From the NCBI GenBank assembly GCA_000727475.1, contig KL647288.1, forward strand, positions 10,550,903-10,614,902: a DNA stretch of 64,000 bases, given 5' to 3'. Positions 47,363 through 59,100 of this stretch are shown piece by piece. This stretch comes from Sarcocystis neurona (taxonomy: Eukaryota > Apicomplexa > Conoidasida > Eucoccidiorida > Sarcocystidae). Below the pieces are notes generated by a model. That model was not told the DNA's origin. It searched no databases and saw only the letters and a program-made list of their open reading frames with translations. The translations under genes and the position numbers were made by a program. The first letter of the stretch is position 1, and each line of letters opens with the position of its first letter.

Positions 47363-50300
47363 CGGGCAGCACGGGTAAGACAGGTCTGCAGACAAGGACG
47401 CGCGCCACTTTCGCTGCCCTTTGCAGCGCGGTTCTGCCGCTGGTGCAGACCGCACACTTGCTGCTGATCCTCTGGCTCGCACTTGCGACTGCGCGATCGG
47501 AACACCTGCCCTTCTCCCGTTTCTTCTCCACAGCACGCTGCTCCTTGGGCTTCGCGTCTTCTGTCGCGCAGGCCTTGATTTATGACACGGGAGATGGCGA
47601 CTCTGCCGCTGTTTCGCTGCAGTCGCGTTGCCGCTGGTGTCGCGTTGCTCTGGTGGTATATGTTTCCTGGCTGGGTACACTGTTTTGGCTCCCCGCGGCT
47701 GCTGCGAGCACGCGTCCTGTCGTGACCATCCGCGCCCCTTGCTGGGGGGACGGCCGGTAATATTCTTCTGCTGCTGCAGGCAGAGGCACCTGCTCGTGGT
47801 ACACTTGGGGCAAGCCGAGTGCCGCACCTGCGGTAGTCGTGCTGCCCAGTTGCTATTCTTCCTGCTACTGCATGTAGGCCGCTGCTGTCCTGAACTGCGT
47901 CGCTCAAAGCAGTTGCGCGAAATGTATATATTGTCGAAGAAGTGAACGGCTTCGTGGGCGCGCGCCACACTACGTTATCCTAAAGCAGGCAGCAACACGG
48001 CAGGCGGCATATTATCACCACGAGCGTCTGTTGGTACCTCTCGGCGTGTGCCAACTCTGTCACTGCACGCGCCGCTCTCCTCCCTTCCTTGTCACATCGC
48101 TGCTGCCGGCGCTCATATCAATAGGTGGAACAAGGGTACCTACAGACTCTTTCAGGAGGACAAACATCATCAACACGTGGAAAGATAGCGCCCCTTCTGC
48201 GCCCTTTCGCGAGCAGCTGTCCTCGACAAGACGAGCTCGAAACGGCTGCGATGCTCCCCTGGATCAGCGCTCGCTCAACGACTCCAGCGGCAGTCTCACG
48301 CCCTTGCAGACGGGCGACAATTCACGTCAGTTGACACGAAGCATTCGCCAATTAGTTTTCCGCATTTGTGTGCAAATACATATACACATGTGTGTATACA
48401 TATATACGTGTATACACATATACAATGTATACGTCCTATAAAACACATACGTACGTGTACGATCTGCGCTATTTAACACATACAGAAGTGTACAGGATTG
48501 ATGCAGCCTAAACGCAACTGTGTAGCGAGACACCACGCGACTCATCACTTGGGCTATGCAGGTGGGGTTGCAGTTTTGAAGACGACGGCTTCCCCGAGTA
48601 CCCCTGCACTATCTCCACTCACTTCTGCTGACGCTGATGCTAAGATGCCGCGCCATTCCTGCCGATGCGAAGGAAGAACAGACGGTCTTTTAATGCTGCT
48701 GGTGACGCGGCGAGATTCACTGCGGCCACCGACGCGGTGCAGGACAGCGCTGAAGACGCTGAAAACAGAGAAACGGAAGTCGCGTGTACAGCAAGTACTG
48801 TTTTCGCCAGTAGAAGACGATACGCAAAGAGACGCAGGAAGAAAAAGTTGTGGATGAAGCAGAGCATAGGACTTTTAAGCAAGAAGACAGGGCAGAGAGT
48901 TTCTGGAAAGATCTACGGAACAGGAACGAGCAGCACGAGGGAATAGTGCCACGTAACAAATCGTATTCGTGTACAGGGAAGTGAAAACAAAATCTTGACG
49001 CCTGGGATATAGAAGCAAAAGGCCTACACGAACTTAAGGAAGCAAACGCCAGGGAGTTCAGGTGAAAGAGAAAACAGCAAGAAATTCGGCAGACAGAGTA
49101 CACCTCACACGCGTGGAGCAAGATAACAAAACGAATAGACGAGAAAGTTTAAGCAGTGCTTAAGAATTGACGTGGTGGGTCTGCCAGCAACAATTAAGAC
49201 TTCCGCTGAGCCTCCGAGAGAATTTTCCCGTAGATCCGTGTCCTTCGGCAGGACGGTGGAGAATGGAAAAATTCGACGTATTCAGCACGAAAGGAACGTA
49301 GCATACATAGTGGATACATCGGTACGTATTGTCAAATTCTTGTACATGCATATACACCTAGGGTTATGAGCGTCTTTATCTTTCAGAAAATGTACCCGTG
49401 CTTCGAGAGGTTTAATGAAAATTAGAAGGGAAAGCTATCAGCAAGTCCAGACAGCAAATACAACAATGTACGTACATACGAGAGAAGGAAGAAAGGGCGA
49501 CCGACGAGCACGGGATGAACAAAGCAGGGAAGCATATTGCTGCAGGGGACAGAGTCACTGATCGCGTGTCATGCAAGAAATTGACCAAGACAAGAGGTAG
49601 AGAAACAAAAGGGGGGAGGAAGGAACAGGTACAGACAACGATAGTCACGCAGCACAATGCAGTAGTGAGTCAAAGGCGGGTGTCTTGAAATCAGCGGAAC
49701 CCGCAAGGGAGAAAATAAACACTCCCTAAAAGCCACAACAAAAGGGAATATTCCCAGGAGGAAGCAGAATATATACATAGACGGGAGTTTGAAGACGCTT
49801 GTGACCCGACGAGAAAGTCAGACATAAAGCCGAAATACGCCTGGGACGATCACAAAGAAGAATTCTGGAAGAATAAGGAAGACACTGAGCAGCAAAAGCG
49901 TTTCACGTGCAGACAGCGAGACAAAGACTTGCTGGTGGGCAGCGCGAGCAGTACCGGTTTCGGCTTGTGTGTAACATATGGTGTCAGCGTCGCAGAAGAA
50001 GCCGAAAAAAAGCGACAGCTACGGAAAAAAGTAGGACCAGACAAGAAATGCAGTGTGGGCTGAAGAAGACAACGCTCTGCATCAGAGGTGAACGGCACTA
50101 CTTGGAACGTTGAGACCCTGTTGTTTTCCTTTTCAAAAAAGAGTACATCCTGTTGATCCCCCTTAGGTCGGAGGAACTAAAACATAATTGCATTGTGGCG
50201 AGGAGAGTGAATCTTGGCGGACGTGGCAGCGGCAGCACGACAGGGACATGCAGACCGCCACCAGCACCAGCAGCTGCCGGTGGCCGTCTGGAAGAGTATG

Positions 50301-50421
50301 AGTCCGTCGCTTACGCCCAAAAAGTCATCGAAGCCTTCCCGCAGCCTGCGGCGATGAACTAGCTACAATAGCGGAAGCAGGATGCCGGCGGCGCCGAGAC
50401 GAAGCAGCACGCGGAACGACT
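47363..50421. other. CAG-rich upstream region of the phosphotransferase gene and purine-skewed tract
   Basis: At 47380-47950 two minus-strand frames stay open side by side through Gln/Ala/Arg-rich sequence; this could be leader or an upstream exon of the phosphotransferase gene. At 48665-48946 a plus-strand ATG frame of 93 codons is very basic (RRRYAKRRRKKK), without a recognised family. About 48940-50110 is strongly purine-rich on the plus strand, suggesting intron or UTR of a minus-strand transcript. No gene is supported firmly. Confidence 0.35.
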
Positions 50422-50637
50422 GCTCTACACGCAGAGGCAGCAGCAGCAGTTACAACGGCGAGAAGCAACCAGTGACAAAATCATCCCCAAGAAAAGCAAC
50501 ATTAACAGAACAGCACCACCAACGGCAGCAGCTCTGTCCGCGACAGCTACGCGTGCAACGGTCTTCTCGGCGTCCCCGGCGGTTGAAGCGGGCGTACCAG
50601 CATCAGCCGGCAGATACACGGGCACGAGCGCTGACAC
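50422..50637 (-). other. Possible terminal exon with membrane segment and Cys-rich tail
   Basis: The minus-strand frame reads an Ala-rich stretch, a hydrophobic segment (VGGAVLLMLLFLGMILSLVA), then SRRCNCCCCLCV and a stop. A membrane helix followed by a basic and cysteine-rich cytoplasmic tail is a plausible C-terminus (palmitoylation site). However CTG/TGC repeats can mimic this in any frame, and no upstream exon is securely joined. Confidence 0.3.
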
Positions 50638-51776
50638 CAGCAGCTGCCGGAACCCGACCTTGACGGCAGCAGACGACAGTGGGACAGGCAGGGGGCGGAC
50701 TGTTGCATCATCAGGTTTGCAAATGACTGACTACACAAAATGAAAGGGATCCGGTACACCTGCGGTGCTTACAGAGCCATGACACATGGCGGCTTCATTA
50801 AAATGCTGAACTGACTTCTTTTCAAGGCGAGACAAGGGGTGCTCGTGCTGCACCACCACAGTGACAAAACAAACGCAGTAATACCATTCCTGAAGCACTG
50901 CGAACTCACCTCACACGATCAAAGTGTGTGGCAGCAGGACAAGACCAGTGGGCCGCCGCCTGGTGAGACCACCTGACAGCAGGCTCGCAGAGCAGCAGCG
51001 CCCGTCTCGCCAGATGCCACAAAATGCAAGCACACAGAACAGCGAAGGAAGCAGGTCTACCAGAAGCAAGAGGCATTAAATCACTGGCAGGAGGGGCAGG
51101 CTTCAGAAGATAATGAAAACCAGCAACAGTAATAGCAACACGTCGACCAAGACATCCGGCGCTGCTGGACCTGTTCCAGGAATTATCTCATCCCCAGTTT
51201 GCTGTGGAGAGAGCAGGGCTTTATCAGGGGGCGACAACGACACTCTGAATCCAGTTTGCGCTGGAACATAATGTCTCACAAGAACAAAATAGGCTCCAGC
51301 AGCACGTAGCACTCGCAGCTCGCAAAGTGAGCCCCGCTGCGGCAGCTGAGGAGTTGCAGCGACAGTCAGGCAGGCGGGAGCAGCAGGAGCAGCAGTACAT
51401 GACTATGCAGGCACTCGAGCATCAGTCGCGTTTACTGGAATCTACTATTATAGTTACTGCCGCTTCACCGAGAAATTCGTAACGTAAAAGACACAGGGCC
51501 AGCAGCGTCGTTGGACACGCCAGCGGCATGTGGCGTGGCAGAAGAGTACGCTGAAGTTTACACAGTGGACGGCAGCAGTGTCACAAGCTCATTATCCGTT
51601 TTGGGTTTGCTGTGGCCCCACACACCGCAGCATGTCGTACTAACTAGGCGCAACTCATTATTGACCGTGGTAAGACGTGCCCGCAACCACCGCTGACACA
51701 TCGCCAGAGCGAGAGCCCTACCAAAATCACTAACAGGTACAAAGGAAGATTGAAAGGAGGCCTTCAGGATATTTAC

Positions 51777-52037
51777 CGTGTACATGTTATTCATGTCAGG
51801 TGGCGGCTGATATCCAATATTGCGTGAATATGTGCTATCGTATGAAGAAGGGACATGCGTGACAGCCTTTTTAGCTTCATGTAAGTGTGGATCCTTCACG
51901 TAGGTCTGCATTCGTATGCGAAGCACAAAGGTAGGAGGACGCAACGAAAGAGGGTAGCCGAAGGCTGCAGCAGTAATGATGTAAGACGACGTGGAGGCGT
52001 GAAGCTTGATAACGCTGAGCATGCAGCGAGGAAGCGC
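51777..52037 (-). CDS. Internal exon of an unidentified minus-strand gene (87 codons)
   Basis: A phase-0 to phase-0 exon with a good acceptor (tgtgtcactttccag) and donor (ACG|gtaaat). The peptide is not low-complexity: it begins ALPRCMLSVIKLHASTSSYI, includes PPTFVLRIRMQTYVKDPHLH, and ends YSRNIGYQPPPDMNNMYT. No family recognised. About 65 bases upstream, across a short possible intron with donor gtaagt, lies a strongly hydrophobic Leu-rich stretch (VLLLLLPLLLLLSCTFSYG, about 52110-52240). Its frame does not join in phase, so either another donor is used or it is read in a different frame. Further hydrophobic stretches at 51103-51160 and 50480-50550 hint at a membrane protein, which is inference. 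Confidence 0.45.
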
Positions 52038-52310
52038 CTGGAAAGTGACACATGAGTGGAGACAACATTGCAGAACCACTGCCGATGCGCACTAGCGGTA
52101 CTTACGAGTCTGCTGGTCTGAGAAACACTCCCAGCATATGGACACCGTAGCTGAAGGTGCAGGACAAAAGCAAGAGAAGAGGAAGAAGCAACAGAAGAAC
52201 TGCGAAACCGGTACAGAACGAGTCGCGGTACACGACAATCATGAAGTGAGAAACGATAGAGGTTGTAACGACTTCAGGGGCGAGGGCAAGCTGAGGCCGG
52301 GGCAAGACCA

Positions 52311-55300
52311 CCTGACCCTAACGCAGGCCAGCGTATAGCAAACTAGCCGTAGAAGGTACATAGACGGCAGTGTGGTCGAACGGCAAACGAAAACGCGGCT
52401 ATGTTTATAAGCACGCACACGTGCATCTGTGCCTATGTATGTACGCTTGCACATGATTAAGTTATATTTCTTCACACGATTATGTACGTGTCTGTTGTAC
52501 CACGAAAAATGCCCAGTTTGGTCGACCCCGTTCACCAGTAACGTCACCACTCCGCGTTCTAGCAGTGAGAAGCGACAGGTCGATTAAATCGTGGCGACGC
52601 CCGTCTTGAGCTATTTATTAACTGCGGTAGATCCAGTACTTCCTTTTTCATACATATTCGTCGCTCAGCACACACCAATGCTTGTAGCGTACAGGTGTAT
52701 TCATGTACAAATCTCGTCCTCGTATGTCCAGTAGAGAATGTGCATGTACACGTATGTGTTGCCTCACGCCGGTAGGTACGAGAAGCTGAAGTTCTTCGTA
52801 AGTGAGTTGTTCAACTCGACTGAGTGCACATTGATGGGTGCAGAAAGCTGATATTATGCTCTGTAGGATTCGTAGTGGACGATCAAGGAGCAACTGATTA
52901 CGCATTTGACAAAACATACAACAACGAGGGAGCGAGAAGGACTCTTCTGTGTACATGGAAATTTCCATGACGCCCCTGTGACACACGTGTAGTATCGAGT
53001 TCGTTATGGCCCATGAAACTGTAAGGACATTGTAGCGGTGCACTCTTGCTTCACCTCTTGTTTACTTGCCTTACACGGTTGCTACCTTCACCTACAACAT
53101 TCCAGTAGCGTACACAGTGAGAGACGTGCTTATGTCGTCGGCGAGTATATTTGTGTAGAGAGAGTGCCACGTCTGGACATCTGTTTGCAGAAGCCTATCC
53201 CACCATCAGCTGCTGTACAGGTATATACCAGCTGTGTCCCTTTGGCAGGGCAAACACGTTGCACCCTAGCAGCACACGTGTCTGTGCGGTTCTCCGCAAA
53301 AGGCAGCAGCAGTTTCCCAATTTGTAGTTCTCTCATGCGAAACGGTCCTTACAGCTACGCGTGTACAGGCGTTCTCTGTGTGTCGGCGGACATCCGAAAA
53401 GAGTACATATACCCATGCGTATGCATCCAGACCTGTTTTGGTACACAAATCCTTTCGCGCCTATCACCCTACATCTCTGGACTTCCGGGTGTGTTCTTTT
53501 CGTGCGTCCCTACGAACACTGCACGAATATACGTCACCCAAAGAGGCGCTTAAGCGGTTCGGTTCCGCACTTCAGAACGCGGACGACAGCAGCTTTTCGC
53601 GACTGTTGTTTTGTGGAAGTGTACGTAGACGTGTCTTCGTTTGTATCAAGTGTGTCATGACCACAGCACGGCTGCTAGGGGGGCTGCTGACGACTTTCCT
53701 TGAACGTCTAGGCTGAAGACTGGTATGTCCACCGGAGTTGTCCTCGCATACTGTTGTCACACACCTCATAGCATCCCTTCGGAGTGGACATACGTATTCT
53801 TCTATAAAATAACACAGACGGCTGCGACAAACTATAGATTGAGGTTAGAAGCACCTCGTGCGATGTACATGTGTGCAGTTGTCTGCACGTGTAGCCATGC
53901 ATATGTGTAACACGCACACTTGTAGGCACAGATACTTGGTTCGTACAGCGGTTGCGTTCGTAGGTATTCCAGGTTGACAAGCTCAAGGTGCTGAGCGATA
54001 CGTGCCACATCAGAGAGACTAGTTCGAGTCCGAGCAGAGCTTGAGAAATAGCAACAAGGGGCAGCCTCTACAGCGGCAGCTGTCTGGTGCGCGCAGCATC
54101 AGCAGCAGCAGGGCCGGCTGCAGCGAAAGAGATGGGCCCCCTTTAGCAGGTCAGCAGGAGCAGCGTTAGCAGCAGGATAAGCTGCACCCCACCATCCGAC
54201 ACACCACTTGAGCAGGACCAGCAGCAATACCGGTTTGCACAAAAACAGCGTGACAACACAGGAGCAGTGGAAGTAGCCTGCGCAGTACAAGACAGCGTGC
54301 GGTGGCGCTGTGGACGAGGCCTGCCCACGCGGGTTTCGCGGCGCACCGTGATGCTCACTCAGGCCAGGCCCCTTGATCTGCAGCAGCCGACGCACTCTGT
54401 TACTGGTACGGTGGGTCTACCACTTCCGTAGCGCTTGCGTTGTAGTGGCGGTTGCAAAAAAGCTGGTTAAAGGCGCTACCCTTTGCAGATCTGCATCTGT
54501 GGCCGGGAGGGCACCGGCGCGAAAGGCAAATTCGCCCATTTGCAGATCTAGTATCCTAAGTTCTTCTGTTGCCTCCCCTGGACTTCATCACGACTAAGGC
54601 GTCGGTCGCCAACAGCGTTTGTACGGCACGCCCACCCGCGTTGACAACGTCACGTTCTCTGGTGCATTTGCAGAATGTTACTTGCGTATTTGGCGCAGAA
54701 GCAAGGAACGCCTTCGTTTAAGGGGCACTGGTTTTGTATTCCATCCCTGTGGTTGCTGCTACCGAATGCCGTGTTGCCACTTCTGGTTGCAGCGTGGCAG
54801 CGGCTCCCCGTGGCGTCGCCCCTGTTGCCCGGCGCGTAGAAGGCGCGCTGTTTGCGTGTGACTCTGCGTGAAAGTCATGTGCGCGGTGGGTCCGCTCCCG
54901 TCTCCGTGGTCGATTCACGTGACTATCGCCGCTTCTCCCTGCGTGGCGCTGCTGAGTGTTCCCCAAATCCTCTGCTACAGCAGGCGGCGGTTGCCCTTTT
55001 GACCACGAAGGACGCATACATGTATACCTACGACGTAGCAGAAGGACCACTATGAGCAGGTCGGACCGCAGCAGCAGGGAAGTAGCGACAATAGGGTAGA
55101 ACGAGTCGGTGTCGCAGGGCAGAACAGGGAGCAGGAAAGGCAGCGATAGCGGCTGCAGTGCATCCTTCCCGGCGGAAAGGCGACGCCAGGAGCAGGGTAA
55201 CGAGCCACAGCAACAGCAGCAGCAGCACCAACACCAGAACCTGAAGTGCTGCTGATACGAGCCGCCACGGCGTGGGTAACAACCGGGCACATGTCATCCA

Positions 55301-56164
55301 GTGCCGCACCATCGATATGCGAAAGTAAGGGATGTACGGCCTTGGATATGTGGAGGGTAAGCAACAGCAATAACAGCAGCGTGTTCAGCCGAGCTGGCGT
55401 CCACGTACTGAATCGCGTTGCTAGCTACGACAGCATCTCCAGCAACCCTGTGGGGTACATCTGGGGCAGCTACGCTGTATGATCCGCATGAATGGTGCTT
55501 CCGGTGCAACTGCATTTAGGGGGTTATCTCCCCGTGCAGGTGGCTCGGTCTTCGACAGCGTAGACAGGGCAGAACGGGAGCGCGCTGTGTGTACACTTCA
55601 AGTAGCTGGCGGCCGTGATAGCAGCCCAGTAGTACGCTGGTGGATGTACGTTACTGAAGAGTATTTGAAACATCCCGACACTACACGAGTGTCGCAGTTA
55701 TTCTAGGTGCCCCAGGAGTTTCTCGTGCGAATGTCGACGAACCAGCAGCAGGTGCTTCGCGTGGTCGTACACAAGTAGAAGCTGTTTGTGACTCCGGCAT
55801 GTGGAAGGGGCTTTTCCGTCGTAAGCCGCAGCCGAAATTGTAGGCACCGTGTTCCAAAAGACGGACCGTCAGAAGATGCAGCTGCTAGAGGAACACCAGC
55901 AGCGGCCCAACAGCACAAGAAATAGCAGGGCCTTCAGCAGGTATGTACACAAGTGAAGCCGCCGGCAGGGGTGGTCAACCACAGGCTGCACGTGGATGTG
56001 GGGTCGGGTAACAGTTCCGCGAGCAACGGTGCCATCTTGAGTGGCGACCGCAATACGAGCAGTTTCAGACTACATAGCGCGAGATGCATCTGTAGCGACG
56101 ACAACAGGAACTGTATACCTATGGATCCTCGCACGGTAAATCTAGTCGTAGAAGGCGCAGCGTC
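52311..56164. other. Unresolved region with CTG-rich hydrophobic stretches on the minus strand
   Basis: Between 52340 and 54050 I see nothing beyond TACGTA-rich spacer. Between about 54100 and 55400 the minus strand has several Leu/Val/Cys-rich open stretches (for example about 54180-54300 and 55190-55250) separated by splice-like signals, in more than one frame. These may be exons of a multi-pass membrane protein or simply CTG-repeat DNA. From 55700 to 56164 the plus strand is CAG-rich and probably leader of the hydrolase gene. Confidence 0.3.
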
Positions 56165-59100
56165 ATGGCTCTCACCTTCCCTCTCATCCGTCGAAGTGTG
56201 AAGTGGCCTCCGCGTTGGCGCCTGCCGGTCCCCAGCAGCGAACTGCACATGCAGCAACAAGAGCACCAGCAGCAACCTCGACACCTCCGACTGCTTCCGC
56301 TGACTGCTGCCGCCCGTTCAGGCAGCGATTTGCGTTTTACGTCTGGCTCGAGACCATCTTTGCCTTCGCACTGCAGCACAGGATGGGTCGTTTCTAGCGC
56401 AGCATCCCTCCACGCTGCGACGGCTGTTGCTGCTCTTGCTACTGCTGCGGCGTCAGCTGGCTTTCTTGTTGCCGGCTCCACCATTGTTTCTGGCGTCACA
56501 GTCGCTGGTGGTCCTTTCCTCTTTGCTACAACTGCCTGTGCTGGTCCTGCGGCGACACACAGAGGTACCCGTGCTGCTGCGTACACTGTGGCGCGCCACG
56601 CCTGCAGTGCAGCGCGTGCTGCGGTATACGGCGGCCACCACGCCCCCCGGCCGACCATTCGTGCTGCTCGTGCGTCATCCACTATCCAGCTCTCAAGATG
56701 GAGAAACTCAGCTCTACGGCGGCCAAGCCAGCAGCCCTTCCGCAGCGGCGTACCTTCTGGCATTACCGGCAGGTTACCAGTGGCTTATATCAACAGGAGC
56801 CGCAGCATCTGCAGCAGCAACAGAGGCAACAGCGGCGGAAGGAACACCGGCCGAGGCAGCAACGGCAGAGGCAGCAGCAGCAGCAGCAGCGTCAGCAACT
56901 CGAGCAACATTAACGGCCACCAGAGCAGTACCAGCAGGTGCACCGGCAGCGATAGCACCTGCAGTAGCAGCAGGTGCAGCCGCAGCGACTACTACAACGT
57001 TTTAAGCAGTTCCGGCTACAGCAGGTGCGGTCACGGCGCGACCAGGCAGTACAGCAAGCTCAGCGCACGCGGCAGCAAGGCCGCAGAGAGCAGCACGACA
57101 GAGGCGAACGAGTGCAGAAGGTGGCGATGGAGGACACACGACAGGGAGAGAGGGGAGGACAGACGCAGCAGCAAGAGCAACGAAAGTGCAAAGAGGAACA
57201 GCCGCCGAAGCAAGAGCGCACGCGTACGAGCAGCTGCGGGAACGTGTGTCGCACCTCTTTATTTACATGACGGTCAGCCGGAAGAGAGCGACGTTGTAAA
57301 CACGAAAGGACTGCGGCTACGCACGTACGTATGGAAACCCTGCCACTGCAACGCATCTATGCAGCAACTGCGGCAACAGCAGGCAGCACCTGCTGACAAG
57401 TTGCAGGCAGCCGGTGCTGATGTAGCTACAGCAGCACTGGCACTGGCAGCACCAGCAGCAGCAGGAACCGCAGCATCACCAGCGGAGAAACCACGAGAGA
57501 TGGGACAGAAGGACAGCCGCGCACTAGGGTGGACGAGAGAGCTTATTGAGGACGCGTCCGCAGCTGGCGATGTGCCTGTTATTCGCTGCAGCAGGTGCGA
57601 GGGCCGCGTGCGTGGTGTGGTCCTGCTAGTGCACGGCTTCGGAGAGCACTGCCGTGGCCACTATCTCGCGAAACCTTTGGGGCAGCGTCACGTCGTGCAT
57701 AGTAGAAGGACCACTAACAGGAGCGACACCAGCACCGACAGCAGAAGCGAGGGCAGCACCAGTAGAATGGTCAATTCCTGCACTGGTGCTACCGTCGCTG
57801 ACAGCAGTGAAGATTCGTCTAGTGTGACGGACAGCCCAGCTAGCTGCAGAACTGGCGGGCCCACTAAAAGCAACAGTGCCAACAGCCAGAACAACAACGG
57901 CGGCAGCTGCGACGGCACTAGAAGCGAGAGAAACCCGGCGCAGGAGTTTGAGGATGGAGCACGGGTACAACGCGAGAGGGAGGAAGGAGGGAAAATGTCA
58001 CCTATAAATACCCAGCTGCATTATAGCGGCAGCTGGGTGGAGCGGTTGAACAACGAAGGCTTCATCGTAGTAGGTTTTGACTTTCAAGGCCATGGCATGA
58101 GTGAAGGCTGGCAAGGGCACCGCTGCTGCGTAGAAGACCTGGACGATTACGCACGAGATGTGCTGCTGCTGCTGCGGCTCACGCAGTTGCGCTTTGGTGG
58201 TGCTGCAACAGCTGGAGCAGCCAGCAGCCAGCTGCCTCTCTACGTAGTCAGCGTCAGCATGGGCGCGTGGGCTGCTGCACGAGCCCTACAGCTCGCAGCA
58301 GATTCACGCGAGCGCCAGGCCTTGCTTTCTGTCATTGAAGCTGCTGTTGCGGCAGCACAAACCACCAAGCCAGCATCACGAGCTTCCAGCACAGCAGGTG
58401 AAGCAGGGAGAGCGGCGACGGGGGCAGGCAGTGCAGCAGCAGGAGCTGCCAGGGAAGCGGCGGAAGACACAGCGGGAAGCCCAAGTGCAACCGCAAATGC
58501 GGGGAACGTGGCAGCTACTGCCGAGGAGGATAAGCCTCTTCAAGCACCACCAGAAGCATCCACTGGAACAGCAAGTACAGCCACAGAAGCAGCACTAGAG
58601 GAGCAAGGCATCTTGCGTAGTGTGCTGGGGTCCCGCGTCTCGTCGTCGCCTGAATTGAGCGCACGTGGAGCAGCAGCGGCACCTGCTACAGGATGCTTGT
58701 ATGCGCAGGAGCAAAGAAGTGGATCAGAAAGGTGTGCCGGTCTTCCACTTGGAGCAGACGAACCATCAGCAGCGCTCATTCCCTTTCTCACACCCGTGAA
58801 GCACCTGCGTGAGGCGACGGGCCCAGCACAGCAGGAATCTTGTGGCTTTTTTTGCCTGACAAAGAGCAGCAGCACCTCCGGCAGCGTCCAGAGACCCAGC
58901 GTTAAGGGCATCAGAGACTCCGCCCTGAGCTGGAACTTCTGGTACAGTGGCAACAATAGAAGCAGCAGCGACCTGTTCAACAGCTTCAATAGCTACGACA
59001 GCAGCAAGCAGATCAGCAATAGCATGCAGAGCAGCAGCAATGCGACCAGTTGCAGCGTGCAGAACAACGCCCGGACCACTGCTAGCCTGCAAAGTTGGAG

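Noticed and set aside
48330..48480. ATATAC/GTATAC-rich palindromic cluster as a possible origin or centromere element
   Set aside because: Similar words are spread through all spacers; nothing distinguishes this cluster.
50900..52320. Resemblance of the minus-strand membrane gene to TMEM231-type topology (N- and C-terminal membrane segments)
   Set aside because: No shared motif in the middle region, and the exon junctions do not join in phase; similarity is only topological.
53038..53553. 171-codon plus-strand frame
   Set aside because: No motif, no splice partner and spacer-like composition.
54025..54050. B-box-like AGTTCGAGTCC
   Set aside because: Flanking bases do not form a T stem and there is no A box upstream.
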